Positions 46,297 to 58,497 of a stretch of 64,000 nucleotides of DNA are shown piece after piece. Source of the stretch: Gymnorhina tibicen. Lineage: Eukaryota; Chordata; Aves; Passeriformes; Artamidae. The number at the start of each line of letters is the position of its first letter. The stretch's first letter is position 1. The notes under the pieces are model-generated. The model was not told the DNA's origin. It saw only the letters and a program-made list of their open reading frames with translations, and ran no database searches. The DNA lies in assembly GCA_013399875.1 (NCBI GenBank), contig VXAZ01004023.1, forward strand, positions 744,282 to 808,281, read 5' to 3'. The translations under genes were made by a program, and so were the position numbers.

Positions 46297-48269
46297 ATAA
46301 AACCACCACCAAAACCATTCGGTCGAGTCAGCTATTAAAGCACTTAATTCCCAAATCCATACCGTGCGGGATTTAGAAAGGACAATTAAAAAGCCAGGGG
46401 ATGGTCACTATGTTTTTTTATCGTGGGCTTCATCAGCCCGGAGTGCTGCCTGCCATCCACTTCACTAAAAAAAGCCTCGATACACACATTGCAATGGTGT
46501 TTTATAGGTGCCTGCTTGGCTTCCCCTCCTCTGCCCCAAACTGTCAGAAAATGTTTTCTTGGCTATAAATCACTATTTCATTTCATTTTATTATAATTTT
46601 CTATTTTATTTTAGTTCATTTTATTTTATTTTATTTTGCTCTGATTGTAGATTTAGGGCTGGATTGAAAATAATCATGGCATAACCAGCAGACAGACAAT
46701 GTCAGTGAGACAGTCACTTAGTGTGAGATCAGCCTTGACTAGCTGTGAGCTTAACCACCCTTCTCCTGGGCAAAGTAAAGGAGCAGCAGGGCTTGGGAAT
46801 GAGCCAGCTCCATCACAGTTCTGTTATTATGCCAGCAACCCTAGAACATAACCCTCCTCAGGACCGGGACCAAGGATTCAGTCTCACCTTGCCTATCAAA
46901 GCCAAAGAATATAGGACTTATACTTGCAATTAAAGTGGACACAATTCTGCTTTAATATCTGTTAATTCTGGTGTAACAAAGCTAAGAGTAGAGTGACTAA
47001 AGCAAAAGTCACAGCACGATTAATCTGAAATTAATTTTTTGTTCTCATGTCCTCCTGGCTGCTCAAAAACAAGCTAATATCATGCTAATGTTCCTTTTAA
47101 TAGACACTGCAGGAAACTCGCCTGTTCACACCCTGCAGTATCTGAACAAGAACCTGGCCCAGATCGTATGTTCTGCGTCTCCATCTGTGCTGGTGGGTCA
47201 AACTGCTCTGTGAAAAAAGCTCTCCAATAGCTCCTGATATTCAGCTAAACTAGCGAGAATCTGAAGTGCCAGGGATTTGGATTGTATTCAGCTTTCCTTT
47301 TGATTCAAAAAAATCCAGACAAACTCACAACTGAAAACCTTCCTGTCTTTCCCAGGTTAAAAAGGAGGGTGAGTTGGAGCAGTAGGTGGGAAAGCCTTTG
47401 CTCTCTCTGCTGGAGCAGAGAGGGGCATGGTGCCAGAGCAGCAGGAGGGGGAGATGCCTCTCATGCCTGGAGTGAAGCTTTGCAGACAGAAGATCCCCCA
47501 AAAGAGGGGATCTAGTCCACAACAGAGGTCCCTGACCGTGCTGTGTCCAGTGTGTGGGCCTTTGTGAAAGCACTTTCTCTCTTGTTATTCACCCCAGACA
47601 ATTCACAATTCACGATGCTCACTGGATAGCATTAACGGAGTTGTGTTTCCCTGCATTTTCCACAACTGCCTGTTTTTCTACTTGTCTCCCCTTTTCCGTT
47701 TCCTGTTGGCACTGCATCCTAAACTCCTAACCTCTTACACACATGCACTGGTTTTTTTCACTTGCTGGGGGAGGTGCTGCACAATGAGATCCATGTAGTG
47801 AGAGTTCAATTGCTACATGTCGGAGCACGGCATATGCTAGCCAGTTTTCTCACCCGCACCCCTCTCCGTGGGATTTCTCAGCACATTTGCTTCCCAGCTC
47901 CTGCACTCAACATGTGCTGCAAAGTGTAGTGGAATATCCGGGTCTGAGGCCCTGCAGTGTACAGGAGGACTCTTCCTGACTTGTATTAATATTGCTGCCA
48001 GTGAAATCTGTGGCATTTTGATTGCTTTGGAGCTCCAGTGCTGAAACGCGTTTCTTTCTGCCTACCCATATGATTCTCCTTTCAGCTTTTTGTCTTCACA
48101 TGAAAGAGAGGGCAAAAAAAAATCTTTTGATGTTTTTTGAGAATATTGCAAGATATTCTCATGAAAACACCATTTCATTTGCTCAGGCTCTTGTTCATAC
48201 AGACTTTCATGACTTCCAGGATTGACTATTTTAATTTGTTCCTGGTGGTGTTCCAGATTGTTTGCTAAA
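46297..48269. other. Intergenic flank of the CpG island
   Basis: The first 120 bases after the island (AATAAAACCACCACC, then GGTCGAGTCAGCTATTAAAG) look motif-dense and repeat-free. A TTTTA microsatellite lies at 46573-46638. No coding gene was recognised. Confidence 0.6.
46573..46638 (+). repeat. TTTTA/TTTCA microsatellite
   Basis: Imperfect pentamer array, ATTTCATTTCATTTTATTA through (TTTTA)n to TTTTGC. Confidence 0.9.
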
Positions 48270-48450
48270 CTGGCTGCAGATGGTTTTGAATGTTGCTGCT
48301 GCCAGAATTGTTACTAGGACTTGATCTGCAGATCATATTTCTCCAGTCTCACGTTCCCTCTACCCTGGTGCCTGTTAAGCAGCATATGGCTTTAAAATTC
48401 TTTACTGACTTTTAAAGCTTGCACCGGCCCTGATTCTTTTTACCTTCCTG
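48270..48450 (+). mobile_element. Ancient L2-like LINE reverse-transcriptase relic
   Basis: With frameshifts and stops, the + strand reads WLQMVLN-AAARIVTRT, then ADHISPVSRSLY, then FKIL, then LKLAPAL. This follows the C-terminal reverse-transcriptase signature of L2/Rex-type LINEs (LQ-V-NAAARLLTGT, DHITPVLRSLHWLPV, FKILLLTFKALHGLAPSYL) in the right order and spacing. It is a heavily decayed fossil. The assignment to L2 rather than another CR1-clade family is from memory. Confidence 0.6.
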
Positions 48451-51400
48451 GCCTTGTAATGTTTTAGACTTTGGCTTAGGCTCATGGCTTATCTGATGTA
48501 ATGGCCACTGACATTTCAGACCCAGCATCCAAAAACCAGGGTCGAGTATTGCTTTGGGTTTTGCTCCTTGTCATACTTTTCTTTCAGTGAAGTGAAGGAA
48601 GCGAGTTGATTTTTTTGCTTCTATTGCCCAATATTCTAATGATTATTCCAAGCCTTACACTAAGCTTTTCCACATAGATTTACATACAGATGCAGACGCA
48701 CACAAAGTCAACATATAAACAGTATGCTCCTCCTTTAAAATTCAAAAGTGCAAACAAAAGAAGCTTGATTCCCAGCTGATGTACTAGAGAACTGGTCTAA
48801 TAAATTCTGGAGAGCCACTTCCTGATGACACTAGGTGAAGAGGGATAGGTCCTTGTATGTGCATGGCATGAAAAAGTTTGGGAACATCACCTTCTCTTAT
48901 TTGCCTGCCCTTCAAATACTTTGATTACTGAAAGCTAAGGAGTGTCACTCAGCTGTCTATCAACTTTGTGTTGCCTCAGCTGAAAAGGAGGTTTGCAAGA
49001 ACACTGCCTTGCATGGGTATATTTCGTCACACAGTGTTTGGTTCTCCCCCTGACTAGTGAGACCCTGCTGCTGGTTTTGATCCCTGCCAGATGCAGAACA
49101 AAGGACAACAGAAGGGGACTGGGTTCTTTTCATCTATTACTGAATGTGCTCATAGAATTTTTATTAATGGTGGTACAACACAAATGCACAATGGGTAAAA
49201 TTTTGTATTTACTGAAATCTATGGGAATTTTCTTGTTGGCTTTATTAGAGCCCAGGCTTTAAGGACCACGGTTTGGAAGCAGAGTTGTCTTGGATTGCAA
49301 GGTCGGCAAATGCATGGAAAGAGTTCTTGCTGTCAGTAACTTAAGTCAGGATTGCTCTGGGGGTCACTGAGGTGCAATCAGGGGTTGCCATAGGTTTAGA
49401 TCCCCTTCCAGAAAGCCACTCTGCAAGCCCAGCCACTGGTATTTATTCTTCAAAGGTTAGTTCAGGGGGAGTTCCTGTCCTCATGCTATCTTTGAGACCC
49501 TCTGGACACTGTCTCCATCTGGAGAGAACTCACAGTGCTCCCTTGTGCTCCCACCTCAATCTGCAAGGCCACGACAGGACCCCAGTGCATCCCACTCCTT
49601 TACCTTCACTGACTGCAATGCAGTTATTTCTGAGAAGATATGTATGAGTTTCTTTGGCCTGAGTAGTTCTCAGTTTACAGATCTCTTTTTCTTCTTAGAC
49701 TCCCCAGTCTGTCTCTTGGTGAGGTCCTATGTATTTTGTACTTATTCTTTTTTATTCTGTCTTTCAACAAAGTAGAAAGTAGAACACAGGTTCTGCTTTC
49801 TCTATGGAAAACCATGCCAGACTTTTTTGCTTCTTTCACTTCTTTCAGAATACCATAGTTTCAGATTACATAAATTTCTAGATATGAAAATTTAAAAAAA
49901 AGGGGGGGAAATTTGATTAGGAAAAAAAGAGGGGGAAGAGGAAAAAAAAGGGAAAAAGGTAGAAGAATTTGAAAACTTATGTCCGCTGCCATTTAATCTG
50001 AATGTATTCTGCCTGTTTTGCTTTTGTGTTGTTCTGTCAAAAAAAAAAGGTGACGGGGAGAGGAGAGGGAAGAAAGAATGGACATATCAGCACTTCTTCA
50101 TAAAAATCTTTTTCTCAAGAGAGTTGTATATTTTATGAAAGAAAAAGTCAAAGCTCAGATTACTTTTTGGATCATAGAATATATTAAATTTATTCCTGTG
50201 TGGTAAATTCGTCAAGGGAGAATTGCAGTACTCTATAAAAAGTTAGAGTGCCCTAGTAAGGTTAGAAAGTATTGGAAAGCAGTGTAGCTATAAGGCAGGG
50301 AACACAAGGCAAAGGACATGGAAACTCATTAAAGTTCATGACAATTTACTGCCATGATATTGAGGCCAGATGACTTATGAAGTCCCCAGGTATACAGCCA
50401 GGTCAGTGATAAGTAGAAATCAGGAGTTACTTTTCTCCTGTGTGTGCATTTTAAGACTAGCATGAGAACATGACACATGGGACTACAGTCAGCTATTTAA
50501 ACAAGATGTTGAGCAATTAGAAAAAAATAGTTAAGGAAAATTAGGAAAAAGAGTAAGCAAAATATTCTGAGAGCTAGAGAAGTTACTTTCCCTTCACAGA
50601 TTGGAAGCACAGTGTGTTTATTCAAGTGAAAAGGTGGATGTTGAAGTAATCTTTAATCAAACAGATACAGCCACAGCAAGAGTTATGGCTGGAACCTCTG
50701 GCCAGAAGTCAGAAGAAAACATGAAACAGGCCCTGAGCAGCAATGGCAAGAAACTACTGCAACACAAAAAGCCCAATGATACTGCCTAAACAAGTCTGAA
50801 TGCTTTTCTGGGAGACTTGTGTTCACACAAATTTTACTTTAGTCACACATATTACTGAGTTCACTGACTTTATGGACACTAGATAAAATGCTGTGCTCTG
50901 GGATGTTCAGGAGAAAGAAAGAGATGTTGTCTCATCCTTACCTTAAACTTTAGCAAACTGGGAGGTGACTTTCTGGATCAGGCCAGGTTTTTGTTACAGC
51001 TTGCTTCACACAGAAAGGTGGAACAATAATCCCAAGACATTACTTGTCTTTGTATTTTAAAGGGGAAAACAATGAATATCAATATTTTTACAGAAGTAGT
51101 TAAAATGCATTTCAGCAGATCCTTTTAATTCCTTTGACTGAAGTTAAATTTCTTAACAATGCCAAATAAAATTGTCTAATTTTGATTTATTTACTTGAAA
51201 ATGTTAGTTCAGGACTCAGAGGGCCTTCAATTCCTCACGGAAACTATAGTTCAAATGTGGCATCCCCATTTTTCCTCTGTGGTTTGGGGTCCCCAGTTCA
51301 GTTGGACCTGGTCTGATGTTTCAGCTTCAGGAATGTCTACGGTGTAACTCAGACAAGGAAGCTTTTGCAAAAAAGAACTGGGGCATGTATTATCTGAACT

Positions 51401-52154
51401 AAACTGCCATGAGACATTTCTTTGACTTTTGTGACCATGAGGTAAGGTCTAACTGATCTGGTCTGAAGTGTTTTAACTAGCCAAAATGTTTTTCTTGGAG
51501 TCAGTGTTGCCCAGTGAAGATTCAGAAACTTCAAGGAATATTATTGTTTCCTTGCAGTAAAGTTCATTTTTGCAGAAAATGCATTTTATATGAGAAAGCA
51601 CTTGTGGAAATTTCCTGACTAGTTTTATTTAAGAACTAGAGAACCAGCTCTTAATTGAAAGGGGGAGAGTGCCAAATATTAACACCCCCAGGGACAGCAA
51701 AACTGATTAAATATGTGTCTAATGTTCTGTTTTTAATCCAAAGGAAACTGCTTCGATGGCATACATGTTGTTTTAAGTTTTTTTTTCATTTTCTTGAAAA
51801 AGTGTCTAAGTGAAACAGCATGTTCTTTATGCTGGGGTCCCATTCCCTCGGGTTACCCTCATCGTGCTCACAGCGCATAAGTGCTTCTCTTTCCTCTGAG
51901 CAAGACGCGCCAGCAGCGCGAGGGCTAGAAACAACAATGAGGGAAATGCTGCAGCGGTCCTTGTGTGTGCCTCACTAACTGCTGGGGTGTGAGCTGCAGG
52001 GACTGGAGACCTGAGCTTTCTTAAAACTGTTCTCCATTGATGTGTCCCTTCCGGAATTACAGCTCTTATGAACAGCTGCACTTGATGATTAAAATGGATG
52101 GTGGGACACTGCAAATGGCAAAGTTTTGCTGCTGAAAAATCCATCTCTTTTCAG
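48451..52154. other. Intergenic, no gene recognised
   Basis: Contains a homopurine tract (49893-49967) and short ORFs only, including 50601-50789 (62 codons, Lys/Ser/Thr-rich), which I cannot link to a family. Confidence 0.6.
49893..49967 (+). repeat. Homopurine low-complexity tract
   Basis: Long A-runs alternate with G-runs (AAAAAAAAGGGGGGGAAA, then GAGGGGGAAGAGG, then AAAAAAAAGGG). A related purine patch follows at 50040-50078. Prone to slippage. Confidence 0.85.
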
Positions 52155-52485
52155 AATCATGGATTCACAGATTGGCTGAAGTTGGCAGGACCTCTGGAGG
52201 TCATCTGGTTCAGTTCACCCTGCTCAAGCAGGGCCACCAGAGCAAGTTGCCCAGGACCATGTCTAGATAGTTTTTAAATGTCTCCAAAGAGGGAGACTTC
52301 ACAGCCTCTCTGGGCAACTTGTGTTAGTGCTTGGTCATCCTGACAGTAAAAAAGTGTTTCTGCCATTCAGAGGGAACCTCCTGTGCTTCACTTTGGGCCT
52401 ATTTCCTCTGTTCCTGTCACTGGACACTGCTGAAAAGATCCTATAGACATTGATAAGCCCTTGCTGAACTTCATGACGATTTCCT
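52155..52485 (-). mobile_element. CR1 LINE 3' end fragment
   Basis: Inverted CR1: GGACCTCTGGAGGTCATCTG, then CTGCTCAAGCAGGGCCACC, then GTTGCCCAGGACCATGTCTA, then CTCTCTGGGCAACTTGTG, then AGAGGGAACCTCCTGTGCTT, then CATTGATAAGCCCTTGCTG. The terminal 8-mer end lies at the left (ATCATGGATTCACAG). About 330 bp, 5'-truncated. Confidence 0.95.
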
Positions 52486-55400
52486 TATAAAACTAGGTGT
52501 TACCTGATAATAATCTTTTCTATTCAGACACAAATTACATTAAAATAGAGTGGGTAATTTAAATAGAATCATTCTGATCTTTTATCAACACTTACTGTTT
52601 ATGTATTCACAGCAGCACTATCAGAGTCATTAAAGTATCCTACCTCCTGCCATACCAGATTGACCTTTTCCAGAAAATATCCATGTTATTGATCATATGC
52701 TTTAGCAATGATGAAAATCTAAAGAGGTGGAGCTGTTGAGGCTATCCTTAACTCTGAAATAACATTACCAAAGCTTGCAAATCTCTGCTGCCAAGAGAAG
52801 ACAGAAAACATCTCGATTTTTATCCTTTGGCTTACTACTATTGCTGCACGTGCTGAGAGCACAATGTACCATCTCTGAGAGAAAACCCACATCTCTGCAG
52901 TACACACCTTTTAACTTACAGACAGTGATCAGATGGTCTATTGTAATACAGCCAGGTGACTTAAGGAGATATGGATCACAGTCAAGATTGCCTTGGTAGC
53001 TCTAGCTTTTCAATGCTTTTAAGTTTGTAGGATGAGTTGTAGCAATGTTACTGTAATATCATCCGTTTTAGTGCTTATTAAGCAACATCAAACTGCATGA
53101 TTTTTCTTGAAAAACATTGCATATTATGGTACTTACTTCATTTATGGTACTTACTTCCCAGAAAGGCTGATGAGGAATTGTAATTCTGACAAATATATTT
53201 GCTTTGGTGACTCTAAGGCTGAAAGATGTCTTTATAATCTGGTGTTAAATACCGTTTAAGAAAAAAAATTCTCATCCAACAGTCCTGTGCAAATGTAGGC
53301 AAAGGTTAAATCAAATCTGAACTTCTTTTACAGTACAGAAATGCAGAGCTGAGGTCACATTAAAACCACAATCCAATTCTGTAGACAACATCCTGAGAAA
53401 AAGCAGAAATTCTGAGAAAAGCTCATCCGTCCATAACAAGCAGGTTCTTCTCATCAGTGAATGCAAAACCAGAGGAAGAGATCAACAAACCATTAGTTTA
53501 CTTTGACCACTAATTTGTGGATGACTAATTGGAGATGACTGTGTAACAGCAAGCAACAAATGCTTAGTGTTTATATCAAGTAAACCAGTGAAATGGTCAA
53601 AGACAAGCCAAATCATTTACAGGAGGCTTTCAGTGTGGCAAAGGGTTTCAGAGTGGCTTTGCCAGTACACAGCTAAGCTCTGCTGGAGATGTTGCATTTA
53701 ACTGATTCTTTGTGACTGATCCTGGGCTCTGCATGCAGGACTAGAACCATGTCTGCCTGTGTAAAAGTATTAGGTTTCTGGCTGCTGCTATCTCTCAGAT
53801 GGTTAGGAACATGGAATTGGAAACCCCTTTTGGGAATGCCAAATACAGTCTCTAGAAAATAAATGCATTAAATATTTCCTTTCATAGAGGCGCCTTTAAA
53901 ATACGATATAGAGCTAATAAATTTTGAAGTCACAATAAATTAAAATTGGGAAAGACGGGAAACCTTTTGAATAGCAACACTACAAAGCAGATAAACATAA
54001 GAGTTCAGTGTGTACAGGTAGGAGTTCATCTCTGATCTGCAATGCCAAAGACATGCCTAAGGGAGGAAGCAGAAGAATTGTGGTGATTGGCACTTGTTTC
54101 CAGATCTGCTCCTGGATTAGATTAGGACTGCTGTATTTGTGACAAGGGTTTCCTGGCCAGAAGTATGTGTGCATGAACCACCCAGGTGGCCTACATATGA
54201 ACTGGAAGTGCATCCCAACCTCAGCATGTCTGATGTGCTCTGCATGTGCTGTGCAGCTGTGCACACACAGTCAGTCAGATGGATCCAGTGCACACGGCGT
54301 TTACACTGTCATCTGTACAGTCTATAAACTACCGGCGGCATCAGGCAAATGACACATGTACACAGTGTAGGATTTCTGCTTGCTTTTGGACTTCCTGCAT
54401 CCTAAGATTCATTATGGAGGTAAAAAGAGGACATGCCTGGGACAACCCAGACACATGGGGAATGTTCTTTCTTATGTATGATTTACCCAAAAGGTGATTT
54501 TGTAGAAGTTGTAAAATAGCTGTTGTGCATTTATGGACTGGGACACAGATGATATTGTATGAGCAAAACCAATGCGTTTTTCACCCAATGAAAGAAAGTG
54601 TTTAATACATGACTCCTGGACCAAACTGAGAATGAAATCATATCAAAGCAAAAATGCACCATTCAAGCAATGCAACACAGCTCCCAGATGCATAAACCTT
54701 TGGAGTAAAATAAAACCACATGATCCCCATTCATAAAAGCAGCCTTTGGTGGCATTTGCTCTGCCTTTGACTTGCAAACATTCAAGTGTGAAAGCTTTTG
54801 TTCGTGAGGATATCTGCAGGGCTGTGAATACTCCTACACATGCACTGCTGATATTAAAAAGTATATAGATATACAAACCTCTGTGTAAATAGGCATCTCC
54901 TGTAGCGATTCTCTTGAATGCTTCTCTTCATTTTAGGAGTCAGGAAGCAGGTAGTGTGTGGTTTTGATGAGCAGGTAGTGTGTGGTTTTGATGAGCTCTG
55001 AAGAACAGAGCAGATAAGCAGTTCATGTAAACTGCTATTGTACCGAAATATTTGAAGAAATGTGTGAAAATCAATTCTGTTCTTTGGTAAAGCACTGTCT
55101 GGGAAAAGGAATATAAAGGAGACGATGCATTGCTTATAGTAATAGGTGTGCACAGTTTTCCGCTGTTTGTAAGGTAAAATTTTATTGTTCACAAGGAGAG
55201 AGGCTTGAAAGATTTACAGAAAGGAAATTCACAATAAAAATGCAGTGAGCATTTTTGCCAATAGCAGAACCTCTTGCAGAACGTTTCTTTCCCTTGTCAT
55301 TTCAACTCAAGACCGAAATGTTATTCACTGACACACAAACTAACAATGACATTTTAAAGCTTGCACAGTGCACATGCATCCAGCTCCCCTAGGAAAAGTC

Positions 55401-57052
55401 AGGCAAACACCTGATGCCTGCTGGGAATTTTGCTGTGGGTGCCAGACAGCTGCTGCCCATCAGTGTTTCCAGGTGTGCTTATTCGGTTGGGAGGTCGCTC
55501 CAGCTGCAGACACAATCATAGCAGGGACTCAGGCAGGCAGGAGAGACAGAGGACATGCTTAGATTTTGCTGCTTGGGCTGCCTTGGTTTTGCCCTGATTT
55601 AGAGCACCTGGCTTGTTTCAGGATGCAGATGTTTGCTCTGTTGCCCAAGAACCAGCACTTCATTCCCTTTATAATGAGCACTGTGACCTGGGGGAGTTAT
55701 TAAATCTCTGGTTCAAAAGAGTCTAGTTTTCCTCTCTTTTTGTTTCTCAGCTGACAGTCTAAAGTTCACAAACAGATTAGTGGAAGGAATATATAGAAAT
55801 TAAAAACCTAATTTTCAAACTCCTCTGAGTCAAATCTAATTGACAGTTTGAATTATAGCCTGCACTGTTCTTTGTTTCATTTTTCTTTGGGGAAATCCCT
55901 GCTTATAGTTTTGCTTTGTCCTTTGCTATAATTTTACAAGCCCATATTTAAAAATTATTCTGAAGCAACTTCTAGAGGCTGAAGCAATTTTAGGACTACT
56001 GCACTGCTGGTGTGAGACCATGCAATATTCAAAATTGAAAAGATTATACCTTACTCAGGAGACTAGGTACCTTTTTTAAGACCAGGAATTTAATTAAAAA
56101 ACGCAGGCTCTATATTAGCAGCAAGGTTATGGATCACCATATGCCAGTCAAACATAATGAAATACATGCAAATGTTAGATGGTGTATTCTTTTGTCTCTG
56201 AAATTAGCAATTTCAGTGAACAATTTCTGTGCTGTATGTGGGGATTTACTTTTTTTTTCTTTATGTTTAAAAAAGTGCCTATCTGAGAACATACCTTTTG
56301 AATTATAAGAAAGGTAGAAAATAATCTATTGTCAACAATGCTTTCTTTACAGCTTCAGGCTTGGCATTCTCGTCTTCCATCGTGAATGTCTGCATCATGC
56401 ACAGCATCGACATCGCACTGAGGTGTCCTCTTTCCTATAAACACATTTCTGCCTTTGGAGGTTGTTTGCACTGAAGGGGAAAAAAGTAATGAAATTGAAG
56501 CCCTGGAGAAAATCACTTATGCTCAAGAAACACATTTCAGTCTTCCTGTCTGAACAGGTTTGTTTTCTATTCCAACTTCATTCTTCATCACTGTCACCCA
56601 TCCACTCAGCCATTTGTGTTTGAGAAGTCAGGGGACAGGAGAACATTTGCTCTTTGTATTGCTGCCACCGTCCCAGAGAGCCGTAATGTAACAGTTCCAG
56701 TGACTTTCTCTGAGAATCTTAATAAAAGCAAACTAATTTTAAGTAAGGGACAACCTCACAACTGATAAATATGCAAATAGAGCAAAATATATTGGGAAGA
56801 AAATCTAGAGTGTGAACCTGATGTGAAGACAACTGCAGAAACAATGTTCCTGATTTATACATCTGATAAGAAAACAAGAGTCTTAAGACAAGTTCTTCAG
56901 GAGGTCACCAGTATGTGACACTAAGTTTATGCCAAAGGGAAGGAGTTCTGAAGTTCTTTTCTCCTACAGAAAATTATTTTGTTACTATTGCAAGGCCTTT
57001 GTAAAGTTCTGTTAGTGTAATTTTTGGTACATTATTGGAAAACTTTGCAGCT
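52486..57052. other. Intergenic, no gene recognised
   Basis: Unique DNA with a close direct repeat (TTATGGTACTTACTTC at 53124 and 53142) and a 24-bp tandem duplication (54947-54994). No gene, tRNA or mobile element family was recognised. Confidence 0.6.
54947..54994 (+). repeat. Perfect 24-bp tandem duplication
   Basis: Two identical copies beginning GCAGGTAGTGTGTGG and ending TTTTGATGA, at 54947-54970 and 54971-54994. Identity of both copies suggests a recent event. Confidence 0.95.
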
Positions 57053-57172
57053 CTGTCTAAAGATACTATTTCTATCAGTACAGGATCATCCAAAGTTCCA
57101 TAATGACCAAAATAATGTAGTGTAGAAGGGTCTCATGAGGAAACTACCTTTTAAATCAATATATCAGATTTT
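57053..57172 (+). repeat. Direct repeat, copy 1 (about 120 bp)
   Basis: From CTGTCTAAAGATACTATTTC through AATGACCAAAATAATGTAG and GGGTCTCATGAGGAAACTAC to AATATATCAG. It matches 58375-58497 at roughly 90 percent by eye. Family unknown. Confidence 0.9.
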
Positions 57173-58374
57173 TTTCTTTGTGAATATGACCATGCTTTGC
57201 TCAGTTATTACATTTGCTGGTGCTCTCAGCTTACCCTGGAGGTATGCCGTCATATTCTCAATAAAGTCTATTCCTTCAAATACATTCTGGTAACAGTGAT
57301 AACCAAAGTATTTCCAAAGACAGTAAGTTCAAAAGGTGCTTGTGAAAGAAAGGCTTAAATCCTAGGCCTGGTGGGACTTTGTTTTTCAAAAGCCACTTTT
57401 CATACCTATTTTTAAATTTTTTTCTAAGTTATTTTCTTTTATTATTATTATAATTTAAAATAACTCTATTTTGATTAGCATGAAGCTAAAATGTCAAATT
57501 TATTAAATGTCTTCAATTTCTTCATGCCTGTAATCCCACATATACAGAAAGATTATTGCCCGTGTAAAGTGCTGTTTGAGTCTATCTATTCTCTTTTTCT
57601 TTTTTTTTCCCATAGCCAAAATTTAGATTCTATTTTTATTATGTTATATAGAAAAAGAGAAAATACATCCAAGAAAAGGTAGCGATGAAATATATGCTTT
57701 TCCTGTAGTTGAACCACAGGATGTCACTGTTCCTCTTTCACAAGAAACAAACTTCAGCTATGAAAGTAGACCAGGTTCTTCTTAAAATTAGAGAAATGCA
57801 CAAAAATGACATAAAAAGCACAGAAATTAAGTCAGACATTTCTTTTTGTATGTGTGAGTCAATCTAGGCAATGTGTTGCCTATGTAGAATAACAATTTAA
57901 TATTCAATTCAGTCTCATCATGTACCAAGATTGATATATTTTTGGTGCATCCCTCCAGACAGAACTGACACATATCAATATGTCCCATATTGCATAAAGA
58001 GTCAGGCAGAGCTGAATAGAGTTCAGGCGAAAGTTAGTGTAAGACATTAAAACTTCTTGTAGCCTTCCCTAGTTAGCACTGAATTTCTAAAATTTAGCAC
58101 CCTTTGCAACCACAAAGCTGGATCTTGACAAACACATGCTGCTTCTAGAGGTTTAATATGATCCATCCATAAGATCCTTGGTTGCCTTCATATACAGAGT
58201 TCCCCATCCTAGATGTCCCAGTAGGCTGCTGGAAACTAGCTCAGAGAGGCTTTAAGATGTCAGTGTGCTTCAGGTAGTGCTTTTCATAAGTCTCTGAGGG
58301 CATTGCAGAATAAAGTCCTTTTCACATGGTCATCCTGGTGCTTTTCTTCCATGTGTCTTGGCACTTCCATGTGT
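57173..58374. other. 1.2-kb spacer between the direct repeats
   Basis: AT-rich, with no open frame longer than about 60 codons and no reverse-transcriptase or transposase resemblance seen. Confidence 0.6.
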
Positions 58375-58497
58375 CTGTCTAAAGATACTATTTCTATCAC
58401 TACAGGATCATCAGAAGTCCCATAATGACCAAAATAATGTCACGTAAAAGGGTCTCATGAGGAAATTACCTTTTAAATCAATATATCAGGTTTATTT
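58375..58497 (+). repeat. Direct repeat, copy 2 (about 120 bp)
   Basis: Same order of blocks as the copy at 57053: CTGTCTAAAGATACTATTTC, AATGACCAAAATAATGTCA, GGGTCTCATGAGGAAATTAC, AATATATCAG. Differences are scattered substitutions, with no large indel. Confidence 0.9.

Noticed and set aside
45809..46376. Open frames of 123-184 codons on both strands through the CpG island
   Set aside because: Stop codons are scarce in such GC-rich DNA and the frames overlap on both strands. They cross the N and have low-complexity Ala/Gly/Pro/Arg composition.
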